Below are positions 1-11,444 of a stretch of 64,000 nt of DNA, in pieces (the first letter of the stretch is position 1; every line of letters begins with the position of its first letter). Position numbers and translations under genes: made by a program. The stretch covers positions 186,001-250,000 of the forward strand of contig WTXG01000030.1 in assembly GCA_022496185.1 (NCBI GenBank), read 5' to 3'. Below the pieces are notes generated by a model that saw only the letters and a program-made list of their open reading frames with translations, ran no database searches and was not told the origin of the DNA. The DNA comes from Multifurca ochricompacta. Lineage: Eukaryota; Basidiomycota; Agaricomycetes; Russulales; Russulaceae.

Positions 1-817
1 GAGTGCGACCGCGACCGCGGATTTGGTGGGTTCGCACTGCAAGATATCGAGTAGGCCTTTTTTGTGACTGGTAGGATTTTTTTCACAACCATGGGGAGAT
101 GAGTAACCTTCAAAAAACTCGAAGGGAGAGAACGAAACTGAGCAAAGTTGGTATGCAATCTCACGTAGCCATCCTTGGTCTTGTAGATGTCGGAAAGTTC
201 GTCGAACAGCTGGCCCTCTGGGACCTTTCCATCAATGGTGTAGTACTTTTCGCTGTCTTTGGGAGAGGGGAAAAAAGATACGTGTTGAATGCGTCAGCAC
301 ACGAATAGGAATACCAGTTCAAGGTATGGGCTTACTGAATTCCAAGATGGCATGTCGAGCATCGACATGCACTTCCTCCTCCCGACCCGTCTGGAGGAAG
401 TGAAAATGTGCGGCCGCCAACGCCGAAAGTCCAATAGCTGACTGGGTTCACAAAGGGACAAAAATCAGTACATCATCTCTGGTACGGGGGCAGGAGCGTA
501 GGAATGATCGAGATAAGTGAGATGATGCGGTGGCAACGGAAGAAAAAAGGCACTAGCCCCGATGACGATCTCCTAGTACTAGCATCAAACAAATCGCACA
601 CCTGAGCCGCAGTCCCAAGTTTAAAGCTGGAATTTACCGACGGATCGGGTGCCTCTGTCAGCCGCAAGTTCTGGATATCGTCCGGAGGGAGTCCCTGTCG
701 AACCCAGACGGTCTTCGCAGGCCCATCAATCAACTCTTTGAGCCATATTGGGACATGGTCAATAGAGAAAGGAGGGGGGTAGTGACGAGGGTTGACGTGG
801 AACAAGGAAGGAAACAC
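1..817 (-). CDS. CoA-transferase family III (CaiB/BaiF) protein, C-terminus beyond the left edge
   Basis: Reading the minus strand, four exon pieces assemble into the start of a class III CoA-transferase, the family that moves CoA between carboxylic acids or racemises acyl-CoAs. Exon 1 (about 817 to 602) ends in SSFKLGTAAQ, a typical fungal N-terminal motif. Exon 2 (441-336) reads SAIGLSALAAAHFHFLQTG, exon 3 (about 270-140) contains YYTIDGKVPEGQLFDELSD and the conserved YKTKDGYVRLHTNF, and the last piece before the edge reads HHKKGLLDILQCEPTKSAV. Splice sites are GT-AG and keep frame. The exact start codon is uncertain: the first ATG in this frame is at 817, and the first residues could belong to an intron. 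The catalytic aspartate region lies outside the window. Its neighbour, mitochondrial processing peptidase beta, is divergent. Confidence 0.75.
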
Positions 818-1236
818 AAATACCTAGTAATCCCGGCCGGAAAAATGGGTGAGCGCTTCGAGTAACTCGAGGACCGACGAGGACCGATGTTGCCAACTGG
901 AACTTGTGGAGCTAAAGTAGTTTTATCAGCTGCAGAAATATGAGGTTAGTGTGATATCTTCATTACGGTCAAAGGAAATTATAATGGTGGTGATGAACAT
1001 ATAGCGTGCGTGGTATCCACAATTCACAACCCACAACCCACAACCCACAACCAAAAAGCAAAGCCAATCTAAATATCGTATCTTATCTTATATTATTCGG
1101 CTTCGGGTCTGTGACTGGCCCCCGAATCTGGCTATGAATAATTTAATCGGCGCATAAATAAACTCGGCAAGAACCGGAGTAGAACCGGAGTTGTTACGCG
1201 GTCAACTCTTCTTCGGCTTTTCGTCTTAGTTGCTGG
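818..1236. other. Intergenic region between divergent genes
   Basis: About 420 bases separate the CoA-transferase start from the peptidase start. It holds a short tandem of acaaccc units near 1023-1052 and AT-rich sequence after it. It presumably contains both promoters, but no specific site can be assigned. Confidence 0.5.
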
Positions 1237-2866
1237 ATGGTTTCAAGAGCGTTTTCTACAACACTTGCCCGTTCGCTGCGTGGTGCGACGCGGAGACCCG
1301 TACGTTTGTTTTGATCTAACTTTCCTTTTTTTCTCCCTCTTTTTTCTAATACGGAAAATTTCTTTGTGATCGTCATAGGCGTCTCTGCGGTCGCTGGCGA
1401 CAGCAGTCTCGCAAAGCCCATTCACAGAAGTCACTACCCTCTCAAACGGTCTCACCGTCGCAACAGAATCACATTCTCATGCGCAAACCGCTACTGTTGG
1501 CGTCTGGATAGATGCCGGTTCTCGTGCGGAGACAGATGGGAACAATGGCACCGCCCACTTCCTCGAACATATGGCCTTCAAAGGCACTGGTCGTCGTTCT
1601 CAACATGCCCTTGAGCTTGAGGTGGAAAACCTCGGTGCTCACCTCAATGCGTACACCTCCCGCGAGCAGACTGTTTACTATGCCAAGAGTTTCCGCAAGG
1701 ACGTCCCTCAGGCCGTCGACATCATCTCCGACATTCTCCAGAACTCCAAGCTCGAAAACGGCGCTATAGAGCGTGAGCGTGACGTTATTTTACGCGAGCA
1801 GCAGGAGGTCGACAAACAGTACGAGGAGGTCGTATTTGATCACCTTCACGCGGTCGCTTACCAAGGTACGCTTACATCACTCCACCATACTGTCTATGAA
1901 AATCCGTTCATGAACTCCATCACCCAGGTCAATCACTCGGCCGCACTATTCTCGGCCCCAAGAAAAACATTCTTTCCATCAAGCGTGATGACCTTGCGTC
2001 GTATATTAAGACTAACTATACCGCTGACCGTATGGTACTTGTCGGCGCGGGCGGTGTCGACCATGCTGAGCTCGTCAAGGCTGCGGAGAAGTCCTTGGAA
2101 CGCTGCCCGTATCTCCAAGTCCTATTCCCCTTGGCCGTAAGGCTCATTCAAGCCGAACTTTATTGGCTCGGAGGTTCGCATTCGCGATGACGATATTCCG
2201 ACAGCACATATCGCCGTAGCCATCGAGGGAGTTAGCTGGTCCTCGCCTGACTATTATCCCATGCTCGTCATGCAGTCCGTCTTTGGTAACTGGGATCGCG
2301 CGCTCGGCTCTGCATCGCTCCTCTCCTCGCGTCTTTCGGACATCATTGCGAAGCACAACCTCGCCAACTCGTACATGTCTTTCTCGACGTCGTACTCTGA
2401 TACGGGCTTGTGGGGAATCTACCTTGTCTCGGAGAATCTCACCAACCTTGATGATCTACTGCACTTTACGCTCCGCGAGTGGGCCCGGATGAGCATTTCA
2501 CCAACCTCGGCTGAGGTTGAACGTGCGAAGAGCCAGCTCAAGGCGGGCTTGTTACTTGGCCTCGATGGTACGACGGCCATTGCAGAGGACATTGGACGAC
2601 AGCTCGTGACGAGCGGGCAGAGGATGACTCCCAAACAGATAGAAAATGCCATAGATGCGGTAACTCCGGAGGAGATCAAGCGAGTTGCGCAAAAGTACCT
2701 TTGGGACAAAGATGTGCGCCCTCCCTTACCTCCTTCCTTTCTATTTTACGCTTGTGCTAATTTGAGTTGGATCTATCTGTAGTTTGCTCTCGCGGCGCTT
2801 GGCCCGATTGAGGGTCTGCTAGACTACAACCGCATCCGTTCCGACATGTCATCCATGCTCTATTAA
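1237..2866 (+). CDS. MAS1: Mitochondrial processing peptidase beta subunit (M16 metallopeptidase), with two apparent frameshifts
   Basis: This is the catalytic subunit that removes targeting presequences from proteins imported into the mitochondrial matrix; it works with the alpha subunit. Exons are 1237-1299, 1379-1865, 1928-2713 and 2783-2866, all with GT-AG introns. The protein opens with an Arg/Ser-rich, acid-free leader ([20 protein letters not shown]) fitting a matrix presequence. The inverted zinc motif HFLEH follows, then a downstream Glu in the [17 protein letters not shown] helix. The C-terminus ends DYNRIRADMSSMLY-like (here SDMSSMLY), as in other fungi. Length is about 475 residues, normal for the family. 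Within exon 3 the frame breaks twice: near 2094 (the family's KSFGTLP) and again near 2149 (before [15 protein letters not shown]). Each break is explained by one missing base. Everything before and after is well conserved, so the gene is probably functional and the sequence slightly wrong. Confidence 0.93.
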
Positions 2867-4120
2867 ACCGTACTTTTTGTTCGTGGCCCCTTCACCTGCC
2901 CCCTTTACACACTCTCCACCCCCTGTCATAATAAATACTTTTTTCCCCCTTTATCTTTCGAGGTTGGTGGAGAGGGCGGACGCCTTGTCATTTACTCTGT
3001 ATGGATGTAGAGAGTACAAAAAAATAAAATAAAGAAAAATGAAATCGGGCGTCTCTCCATGTGTATTGGTGTACGCCATGAATTGTGTGCGCTATGCTAT
3101 CATTAGATTGCAGCTACACCTCGTAAGGTAAAGTTATGGTTTATGACGGTTGTTAGAAGTCATGGGATACTAACTATCCTTTCTTTGTTTTTAAGGGGCT
3201 ATGTGCTCTCATCTCATCTCTGGACAAGCGCTCTATCAGCTTCATCTGTCTCTCCCTCCTTCCAAGGCCGGGAAGGCCGGGCATAAACCACAAATACCAA
3301 AAATAGTGAGTGTTATTTAGTGACAAGCAGGCAGATAAACCAAATGATAGAAGAACAAAATTTACTTTCCCCCCTCCCTTTTATTCTCCTTTCTTTTCCC
3401 CTTCCCCTAAAAAAAAAAAGGTTTAATTTTTCACGACACGGATCACCCGTCGTAATTACGTATTCACTTTTTCAGGCCCATTAATCAGGGGTGTTACAAG
3501 TTGTACAAGGAGGTTAACGGTTTTTTTTTATATAACCAAAACCAAAACCATTTTGAGACTGCCCCCCCCCTCCGCCTCGACCACTCAAGTCGGCCGCCCC
3601 ATCAAACACTAACCACAACCAACCACAATCACCACCAACCCACCTAACATCATGCACCATGCAAAGATTGGGGTTTGGTGAGTCGCTCTCGGCGGGGAGG
3701 GGGGGGGGTGCTATTCGAAAAAGGCAAAAAAAAAAAAGGAAAACGAACCCACTAGAGCGCCCAGGCCTCATGCAAGGAGTGTGTTGTGTGTCCTCCAAGA
3801 GATGATGATTTGATCACTTTTGGTTACCATCGAGAATGATCCCTCTCCCTTCCTCCCTCTCTCTCTCTATTATACATGCAAGCCACCGGTGGTCCGCAAT
3901 CATTCACGTCAGGTCGGGAATCAAAACTCTCTCTTTCTCTCACTATTATGTTATGTTTAATTCCTCTCTTTAGGGGGGGGGAGGTCATGGTGAGTGTAGG
4001 AGAACAAAACAAAAATAAAAGGAAGCGCGATGAGATAGACGGATATAGATAGTGTTTTAAAAAAACGCGTGCAGAACGGGTGCAGGAAAATGAATGAATG
4101 AACTTTTTCCTTTCGTTCTT

Positions 4121-4170
4121 TCGATGATGATGATGATAATGATGGTGGTGGTGGTGGTGGTGGTGGTTGG
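4121..4170. repeat. Trinucleotide microsatellite (GAT)n then (GGT)n
   Basis: A run of gat units passes into an uninterrupted run of ggt units. It lies in non-coding sequence and creates a spurious Met/Val open frame on the plus strand. Confidence 0.9.
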
Positions 4171-6051
4171 CGGTGCTGTGCCTTCGTGCCCTCCGAAGCT
4201 CGTTAAAACAATAAGTCTATACCCAATGTCAGTTTTCTTTTTTTTTTTTACTTCTGGAGTGTCAGTCCGTGAGGGCAGGGACGCAACCCCGGCAAGGGTC
4301 GGTAAGACATTGAGTGGGAGTGGGAGAGGGAGAGAGAGAGAGGTCTTCTTTCGTGCCTTTCGTAACTTGCCCCATTCATTCACCCCCCGCTCGCTTCTTT
4401 TCTCGTCCGGTCTTACTTAATCATTTATTAAGTCCGATTGTGGCTGTCTTAGGGGGTGTGGTTGTGTGGAATTGTGGTTATTGGATTTGTGGTTATGGAT
4501 TGTGGTTGTGGATTGTGGTTGATAACACCGCCGCCAAATTTAGCCACAATGGCCGTAAGCAATTCCGGTGTGAGGGCGCCACCTCTACCAACAAGTCGTA
4601 TCCCCTCCGCTCAACTCTTTGGTATTTGACAGTATTATATTGTCCGATAGGCCCCGCCGTGTGAGAAGGGAGGGACAACTCACGTTAAAATATACCGACA
4701 TGACACAGAGGGAGGTGGGGGGGGGGGGGGGGTAACAGCCATGATTGGCCTCGCCAAAATGGAAAGGAAGGATTTCGGGTTGCCCGCCACCCGCAATTTG
4801 AATCAATCAATTCACACAACCGATGGTTGGCCTTCGATTTCGACAGACGGGCCTCGTGAGGACAACCCTGCGCGCTTACTTTCCTAAAAAATCTCAAACT
4901 GGTGTCCGGGGGGGGGAAGGGGGGGAAGGCGGGTGGGGGGCTTTTTGACAAAGAAAATATAGCCACACACACCTCCCCCCCCCCCACAACCTCTCCATAC
5001 CTCTCCATCCTCGGAAGGTAACTATCGCCCTTCGGCTAGAGGTGAATTCCGATGTCATATCCCGATCATCTCTATTGCAGGAGGGGAAGGCTGTGAAAAA
5101 AAAAGAAAAGGCTCGCGAAGTACGTGTGTAGTGTAGATGGGAAGGCCGTCATTGGTTCAGAGTCTCGATGAGGCCGCACACTCGGGATTGTGCCGGCTCC
5201 CGGCTCCCCGGCTCGATTTGGGTTGGATTGGATTGGAGGACAAACAACCCCGACTGTTGCGTTGAAGGGGGGGATTAACATGAAAAGAGTGGTAATATAG
5301 CCCAAAGTCAGAGCAAAGGATAAGGATAATTCTCTAAGAGGAGGGCCGCGGAGTAATCAAACGTACCTCACCTCACCTCGATTTTATTTTGTGTTTTTTT
5401 ATTTGGGGACAAGTAAGTAGTAATTGATTGCGGAGACGGCGCTCCGTGAGATCTGCACATGAAATTGGAAGACCAGCTCAAGGATTTCGGCTCTGGCTGC
5501 TTTTATTACGCGAGAAGTGGGAGTTGGAGGCGATGTGAATTTGTCAATCATCACGCGGCGATATGAGAAGGGCGGGGGGGTTGGGCGGGGGATGGGGGTG
5601 GTTGTGTGTGGAATTTTTGTAAACGAGGCTGTACCTGCCTAATAAAGGGATGTGACTTCCATAAAAGGCGATGAACGCGATAAGGAGCGCTTGAACCCAC
5701 GAGGTCGGCCTCTGGGCCTCATGTGATGCATGTGATGCCGAAGGCGGGCCGAAAGGATTTATTACTTCTGAACTCTGGTGCACTCTGTCACAACTCTGAC
5801 ACTGCTGAGGATCTAGCTCTGTGGCTTTCACTAGGTTTTCGTTCTTGCATATAACTGAAGACTAGCTACAAGCAGTCAAGAAGAAAATTTTGGGGTGGGG
5901 GTGGTGGGGAGTTGACAAAATCAAATTATTAGAACTTAAGCGCCGCCAAATACGTGGGCGCAGCCATTTTGACCCCCGGGAACCTGGAAAGGTACCGAAC
6001 AAAGACCGGGAACAGCCATTTGTAAGGCCTTGTAAGGCAGTCAGGCCCTCC

Positions 6052-6115
6052 CTCGCTCACTCGCCCACTCACTCACTCACTCACTCACTCAACTCACTCA
6101 ACTCACTCACTTTCT
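6052..6115. repeat. (ACTC)n tetranucleotide microsatellite in the leader of the zinc-finger gene
   Basis: Repeated actc units with occasional extra bases, about 100 bases upstream of the proposed start codon at 6213. Confidence 0.85.
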
Positions 6116-6212
6116 TTTCTTTTATAATGCCCGCTCTCCTTTTCTCATCCTTTCATCCCCACTTTTCACCCTTCCACATCCACCCTACTTTTCCCTCCCT
6201 TCCTCTACTAAC

Positions 6213-8143
6213 ATGTCAACACATCCCCTCTATCTTCGCATTCAAAGCTCACTTTCATCCTACGCGGAGCACTCCCTTTGTCTCCATACCTCATCCGATC
6301 GCGTCCACTTTGATTCATATCCCTCCTCAAATTTCACTTATTCGACAAGTACTCTGGCAACAGTACTTCCAGACCTTCGTACTCACTTTGTCGTCCAAGC
6401 ATCCGGTCCATTCATTCGTGCTACCATCGACTCGGCGTAAGTTGTGGCTGAAAGAACGAGCGCCCGGACACTCACTGAGCTTATATCTACCTCTAGGCCA
6501 TGGCCGCAGGACGAAATCGATTTGGAATCCGGCTATAGCGTGCAAGTTGTAGAAAATGCAACCCAGTTAGCATATGCGGCCGATTGTTGTCAATCGGTAG
6601 CCTTTGTCGTAGGTCGATCCACCACCCAGTTTTGAGCACCCCTCCCCCCCGGGCTTATCACTAGCACCTCCAGCGCGCCGATTGTTCTTTGGTCATATGG
6701 GCTGACCATGAGGACATCATCTTGTCCAGCTGGAGCGACATCATATATCGGTTGCAGAATAGGTTCGAGAGTGCACTCCTCTGCTCGACCCAGATGGCTG
6801 GTCCACCAGGGTACAGCAATACGCTTAATGAGGACATCGACCGATTTTTCCGTCCTGATCTCATCCCTTCCATTACCGACCGACTGCAAGGAGAAGGTTC
6901 TTTGCGACTTTCAGGTGATACCTTACCGTCCCTGACCGAATTCTCTTTTCTCGCGACGGTCCATGGCTCAATGACACCCTCACCGCCACTCGATCCCCCT
7001 CCAAGCGACCTTTATCCACATCTCCATCCCCTTTGGCCGTGGGTGCAGAGGGAGTCTCCTAATATTAGAGGCTTGCAGGTAAGTTTCAAAAGCTCTCTTT
7101 AAGCATCACTTCTTTCGTCCTCATTGTCTCTGCAGCTTGCTTTACAATTTTTGAGTACTTCCTCGCCCTCGAGCGACCACCTATCTTCTAGTTTCATGGG
7201 CACCCCTTCGACGATCAACCTGGCAAGCATTTCGCCACCCCCCGTCGGCATCGCAAGCCTCATCGCAGAGGAAGACACTCCGTCCAATACTTCGTTGGAT
7301 TTCGCCACTCCCACTAGCGATGGTGTGACATCCCCGATCTCATCAATGGGCTCGCACTCTCCCATCATGCAACATCCTGCTTCCTCCACGAGAGCGGGAG
7401 CAATAGGTCCGCCTTCGTTCCGCCGCCACTCTGTCGGCGAGACGAGCGCTCCACGCGCTGTCGGCCGTAAGACAAAGCGCAACCGCAACCTAAGCGACGA
7501 CAACGAAGACGATGACTACGACAAGGATGACGATGACAATTACGTCCTGCACGTCAACAACGAAACCATTTCGGCTTCCCTTGTTATGGCTACTGTTCAA
7601 GCTGCTACGGCTGATAGTACTACTGTCACCACCGCCGGCCGGCCTGCCGTCTTAGGCGACGCCCATGCGTCCAAACGCAGGCGCTCCATCACCAAGGTGA
7701 CCTCAGCCCCTGCTCGCTTCACAATACCCCTTCCCATTGTCGAGAATGTGTACGATTATGATGAAGGGTTCATCTTCTCCATGTCTTCTTCCATTTCCAC
7801 GTCCACGTCCACGTCCACGTCGACACCTTCGCCAACACCAACACCTGCTCCGGCTCCAGCTGAAGCTACGACTCGAGCCCAACGCAAAAACGCGAGAGGG
7901 CGTGTATCGTTGTCATCATCACGGACCAAACGCACACGATGCGATTTTTGTTCAAAGACTTTCTCGCGCCCTCAAGACGCGCAACGACATATGGCGACGT
8001 CGTGTGCGGCTAGTCCTGAAAAGGCTGGGGTGGAATGCCCTGAATGTGATGCAGTGCTTTCACGACTGGATGCAGCGCAACGGCATTGGCGTTCACATGA
8101 GAACCCGACTTGTGAACCGCCTTCGTGGGCTCATCGTCCGTGA
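6213..8143 (+). CDS. Zinc-finger protein with C-terminal C2HC/C2H2 finger pair (likely transcription factor)
   Basis: Four exons (6213-6436, 6497-6608, 6665-7078, 7136-8143) joined by GT-AG introns in consistent phase give about 585 residues. The first half contains a block starting HLQRADCSLVIWADHED at residue 113; similar text occurs in uncharacterised basidiomycete proteins. The middle is disordered: an acidic DDNEDDDYDKDDDDNY stretch, Ser/Thr/Pro-rich tracts and a basic KRRRS cluster that could serve as nuclear localisation signal. The last about 80 residues hold two fingers. The first is C-x2-C-x12-H-x4-C (CDFCSKTFSRPQDAQRH...C), the second C-x2-C-x12-H-x3-H (CPECDAVLSRLDAAQRHWRSH). A role in DNA binding is inferred from the fingers; targets are unknown. 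The start codon is the first ATG in frame and is the least certain part of the model. Confidence 0.72.
7785..7860 (+). repeat. In-frame coding microsatellite (Ser-Thr, then Pro-Thr/Pro-Ala)
   Basis: A hexanucleotide-like tccacg/tccacc tract encodes alternating Ser-Thr and runs on into Pro-Thr and Pro-Ala dipeptides inside the disordered linker before the zinc fingers. Unit-number changes would keep frame. Confidence 0.8.
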
Positions 8144-9574
8144 GTTGAATGACGGCGTTTGGTTCGGGGGGGGGGGGGTGGATAGTTTTTGGTTTGGTGT
8201 TTTTTTTTTGGTTTTTTTTTTATGACACGACACGACAGTTGACACGACGTGACTGATGATGCCGTGTGATATCATGATGTCTTACTTAGTATTCCCATTC
8301 TTTTTTTTTTTTGCCCTTTGCTGTCTTGCTCTGATCGCTGTGCTGTCCTATCTGCTCTATTGTTGTTCCTCGCATATTACTTGCTGTGCTGTGCCGTGCT
8401 GTGCTGTGTTGTGCTACTTACTACTTTTCTAACATCTCGCTTTTCATCCCCTCCCTCATCAGTGTAGATATATTTCTTTTTTTTTTTTTTTCTCTTCTTG
8501 ATTTTGACCCCTCGCTTTTTTTTGTTTTTTTGTTTTTTTGTTTTGGTTTGGTGTCATCTCTCTCTTTCTCTCGTCGCTCGTCGTTATTAACCCCCCCCCC
8601 TCTCCCCCTCCCCCTCAACTGCTCTTAACGCTTTTCAATTCTTCCCATTTTTAGTCATCCTTGTTTATTTTTTTTTTTCTTCTCTCTCTCATTTCCCCCT
8701 CCCCCCCGGCGGCGGTACAATACACGCATCCCACGCATGTGCGCGGATCTCGAAATTTGGTCTGACAAAATTTTGAATCGCCGATACTATCTCTCTATCT
8801 CTCTATCATCATCATCATCTACATCTCTCGCTTGAATTGTTGTAACATAATTACCGAGGGACATACAATACATACAATGAAAATGGGAATTTGGGGCGGA
8901 TACAATTTGAAAAAAACCCAAAAAATAAAAATAAAAATTTCATCCGTGTAATTCATGTGGTTCACCTCTCTCTCTCTCCCCCCTTTTTATTTTATTTTAT
9001 TTTTAAAAAAAGATCGGGAGCACTGATATAGAATTACAGGTTAATTGGTTCGACTTTCCAGGGAAAAAGAACGATGTTCAGATAACAGAACGTACACACA
9101 CACACACCTTACCAACTTTCGTGTGTATGCATGTGATGGTGTGTATGTACGTATATTATGGTGTGTGTATGTGTATGTGATGGTATATATATATATGTGT
9201 GATCTTTTTGGAAGGATAACAATCGAGAGATCTGTGAGTGATTCCACGATCACAGAAAGTAAAAAAAAAAAACAACAAAAAAAGATGAGTTGCATGCAAA
9301 AAATTGTATCGAATCGGAATCACCACACATATATATATATAATACAATCCCCCATCTCTCTCTCCCTCTTTTAGTCACTTTCCGTTAACTAACGGGAACC
9401 ATCTCATGGAATTGGAGGGGAAGGGTTTGGGGGAGAACAACCTCAAAGGCATCCACTAATAGTAGTAATCATATATCGCGGGCCGGACCGGATCATGCGG
9501 TAATGAATGAATTTTTTTCTCTTTTCAACTCTTCACTTCACTCATTCTCTCACACTCACACACCGACCGATCAA
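8144..9574. other. 1.4 kb low-complexity intergenic region between convergent genes
   Basis: No coding exon recognised. The content is T- and A-rich tracts (for example 8190-8225, 8475-8545), CT-rich blocks and CA/GT/TA dinucleotide tracts at about 9090-9200 and 9325-9345. It carries the 3' flanks of the zinc-finger gene and the kinase gene. Confidence 0.55.
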
Positions 9575-11084
9575 TCAGCTTTGTTCGCCCGCCGCCGCCG
9601 CCACCGCCACCGAAGGCACCTTCGTACGATATCGTACAACCCAGGAATGTTGACGGACATCCGAGAGGGGTAAACGCTTCTCAGGATCGTATTGTAAGAG
9701 CTTAAAAAAAAAAGAATTAAATAAAAAAAAACCCCCCGAATCAGAGCGTGGAATGAAGACTGGGAAAGGGGAGGGATTGGGTCAGGAACGCACATTCACG
9801 ATCAAGTCCCGTGCTTCCAGAGAGACTTTCGGCGGAATCCGAAGGTCAACCTTGGCTATTCGCTTATAGGTAGCTGCGCAGTGGAGGAGACCCCCGTCAG
9901 CACTAGAGCGCCCGTCCGTGATGGGAGTAAGAGCGCACCGTTGTATCCGGACATTTCCTCAAATGGGGGTGATCCAACGATAAACTCATATGTAAGCACG
10001 CCAAGAGCCCAATAGTCCACCTTCTCGTTGTGCTCACGACCCTCAACCATCTCAGGGGGGAGGTAATCCAACGTGCCACATAGGGTGGTCCGGCGGTTGC
10101 TTGGCGCGTGCACGCTCCAACCAAAATCGCCAATCTTGAGCTCACCGTTGATACCTAGGAGGAGATTTTCTGGTTTTATGTCACGGTGGATGACGTGTTT
10201 CGAGTGAAGGTAGGAGAGGGCGTCGGCCATTTGATCAATGTAGACAGCGCTACGGCGCTCCGAGAAGCAGCCGTATTTGGTAAGCTGCTTGTAGAGCTCA
10301 CCCTTTCCGGCAAATTCGAGCATGAGGAAGATCCGCTTCTCGTCGTGAAAGTAACCGTAAAGGCGGAGGACATTCGGGTGTCGAAGATTTTGTTGAATCT
10401 CAATCTCACGACGTATTTGTTTTTCTACTCTCGACTGGACAATTTCGGATTTGTAGAGACATTTGAGGGCGAGGATATAATTCGGTTCGACCTTGGTGCG
10501 AACCATATAGACGCGGCCAAATTTACCTTTGCCTAAGGGACGGCCGATATCAAAGTCGGTAAGATGCCACTCTCGAGTAGGGCGCGTTCTTCATCAGGGA
10601 CCAAGTAAGTATTCGGGGGGCCAAAGATGGAGTAACGAAAATCGAACCCTGAGACGCTAGAGTCAAGTGCAAGATCTCGGGCGGCTTCGCCTTCGACCAC
10701 TTGACCGCGCTTCTCATTCTCAATTTCGAAACCACCATCGTACTTGCCAATATCCACTTGATTTGGTAGTTGGGGTGTCCGTGCGGACGACGTAGCCTTG
10801 TGAGATGTGGATGTGGGTGGTTGGGATCTCGGAACTGACTGAGCAGAATTTGTGACGGGCTTTGAGGAAATGGTTTTCGCCTGGACTTGGGAAGGTTTGA
10901 ATTTAGGTTCAGGAAAAGGGTGAGGAGGAGCGAATTTAGTGAGAAGTTTAGTGACACTCGTTTGACTGGCACTGGCAGTCTTTTGATGACGAGGTCTCGT
11001 TGGCTTTGTTGTCGTCGCGCCATTCTGTTTCGTCGAAATTTCAAGAGCAGCTATTTGACGAGTGACTGAGCCAACAGAAGCCAT
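9575..11084 (-). CDS. IPL1: Aurora-family mitotic serine/threonine kinase (Ipl1/Ark1 type)
   Basis: Aurora kinases act in the chromosomal passenger complex to correct kinetochore attachment and drive cytokinesis. Minus-strand pieces are 11084 to about 10573, then to 9939, 9873-9794 and 9700-9575, giving roughly 440 residues. A basic, disordered N-terminus precedes the catalytic domain. Visible motifs are the glycine loop GKGKFGRVY, the lysine in LALKCLYK, the glutamate in [24 protein letters not shown], the Aurora activation loop [16 protein letters not shown] with its phosphorylatable Thr, and a closing [16 protein letters not shown]. The Aurora signature [10 protein letters not shown] makes the assignment secure. 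The join between the N-terminal exon and the kinase domain changes frame near 10572. This is explained either by one missing base (ALL-REWHL) or by a weak 65-nt GT-AG intron starting GTTACT near 10636. The start ATG opens the MASVGSV frame. Confidence 0.92.
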
Positions 11085-11444
11085 ATGAGTGAATGTGAGT
11101 AAGTAGGTGGGCGGGTGTGAGTGGGAATGGGAATGGGAATGGGAATGGGAGTGGGAGTGTGAGTGGGAATGGTTGAATTGAAATTGAATTGAATTGAATT
11201 GTATGCGCATGAGCACCAACTTCAACAATCACGTGATCGCGTGTCCCTCCTCTTTCTTCTCTGACTTTGACACCCAACGCAGATCGATGACATCATATCT
11301 CTACTCTTTCATTATGAATTCCACACTGACCTATATAAATCCCTCTCTTTCGCCCATCCTTCTTTCCCTCATTCCAATTCCAGTGCGCTCGTCTTGCACT
11401 TAGTCCTTCCTTTCCTTTCCCTTTATTTTTCTCGAGTGCACAAC
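11085..11444. promoter_or_regulatory. Bidirectional promoter region of the Aurora kinase and secreted-protein genes
   Basis: The 360 bases between two divergent start codons contain the microsatellites listed separately and a TATA-like tatataaat at about 11332, correctly placed upstream of the plus-strand gene. CT-rich sequence follows it, as expected for a fungal leader. Assignment is by position and the TATA-like element only. Confidence 0.45.
11112..11205. repeat. (GGGAAT)n and (TTGAA)n microsatellites in the shared promoter
   Basis: A tract of gggaat/gagtgg units is followed by a short attgaattga tract, lying between the start of the kinase gene (11084, minus) and that of the secreted-protein gene (11445, plus). 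Confidence 0.85.

Larger units (their letters stand above)
2867..6212. other. 3.3 kb low-complexity intergenic region
   Basis: I recognise no coding exon here. The stretch is full of homopolymers (G runs near 3970, 4720, 4910 and 5575; A and T runs), a GAT/GGT trinucleotide tract at about 4121-4170 and an ACTC tetranucleotide tract at about 6052-6115, close upstream of the next gene. The open frames present are simple-repeat translations. It probably combines the 3' flank of the peptidase gene with a long promoter and leader region for the zinc-finger gene. Confidence 0.55.

Noticed and set aside
4094..4420. Plus- and minus-strand open frames with poly-Val, poly-Thr and poly-Ile
   Set aside because: Translations of the GAT/GGT microsatellite, not genes.
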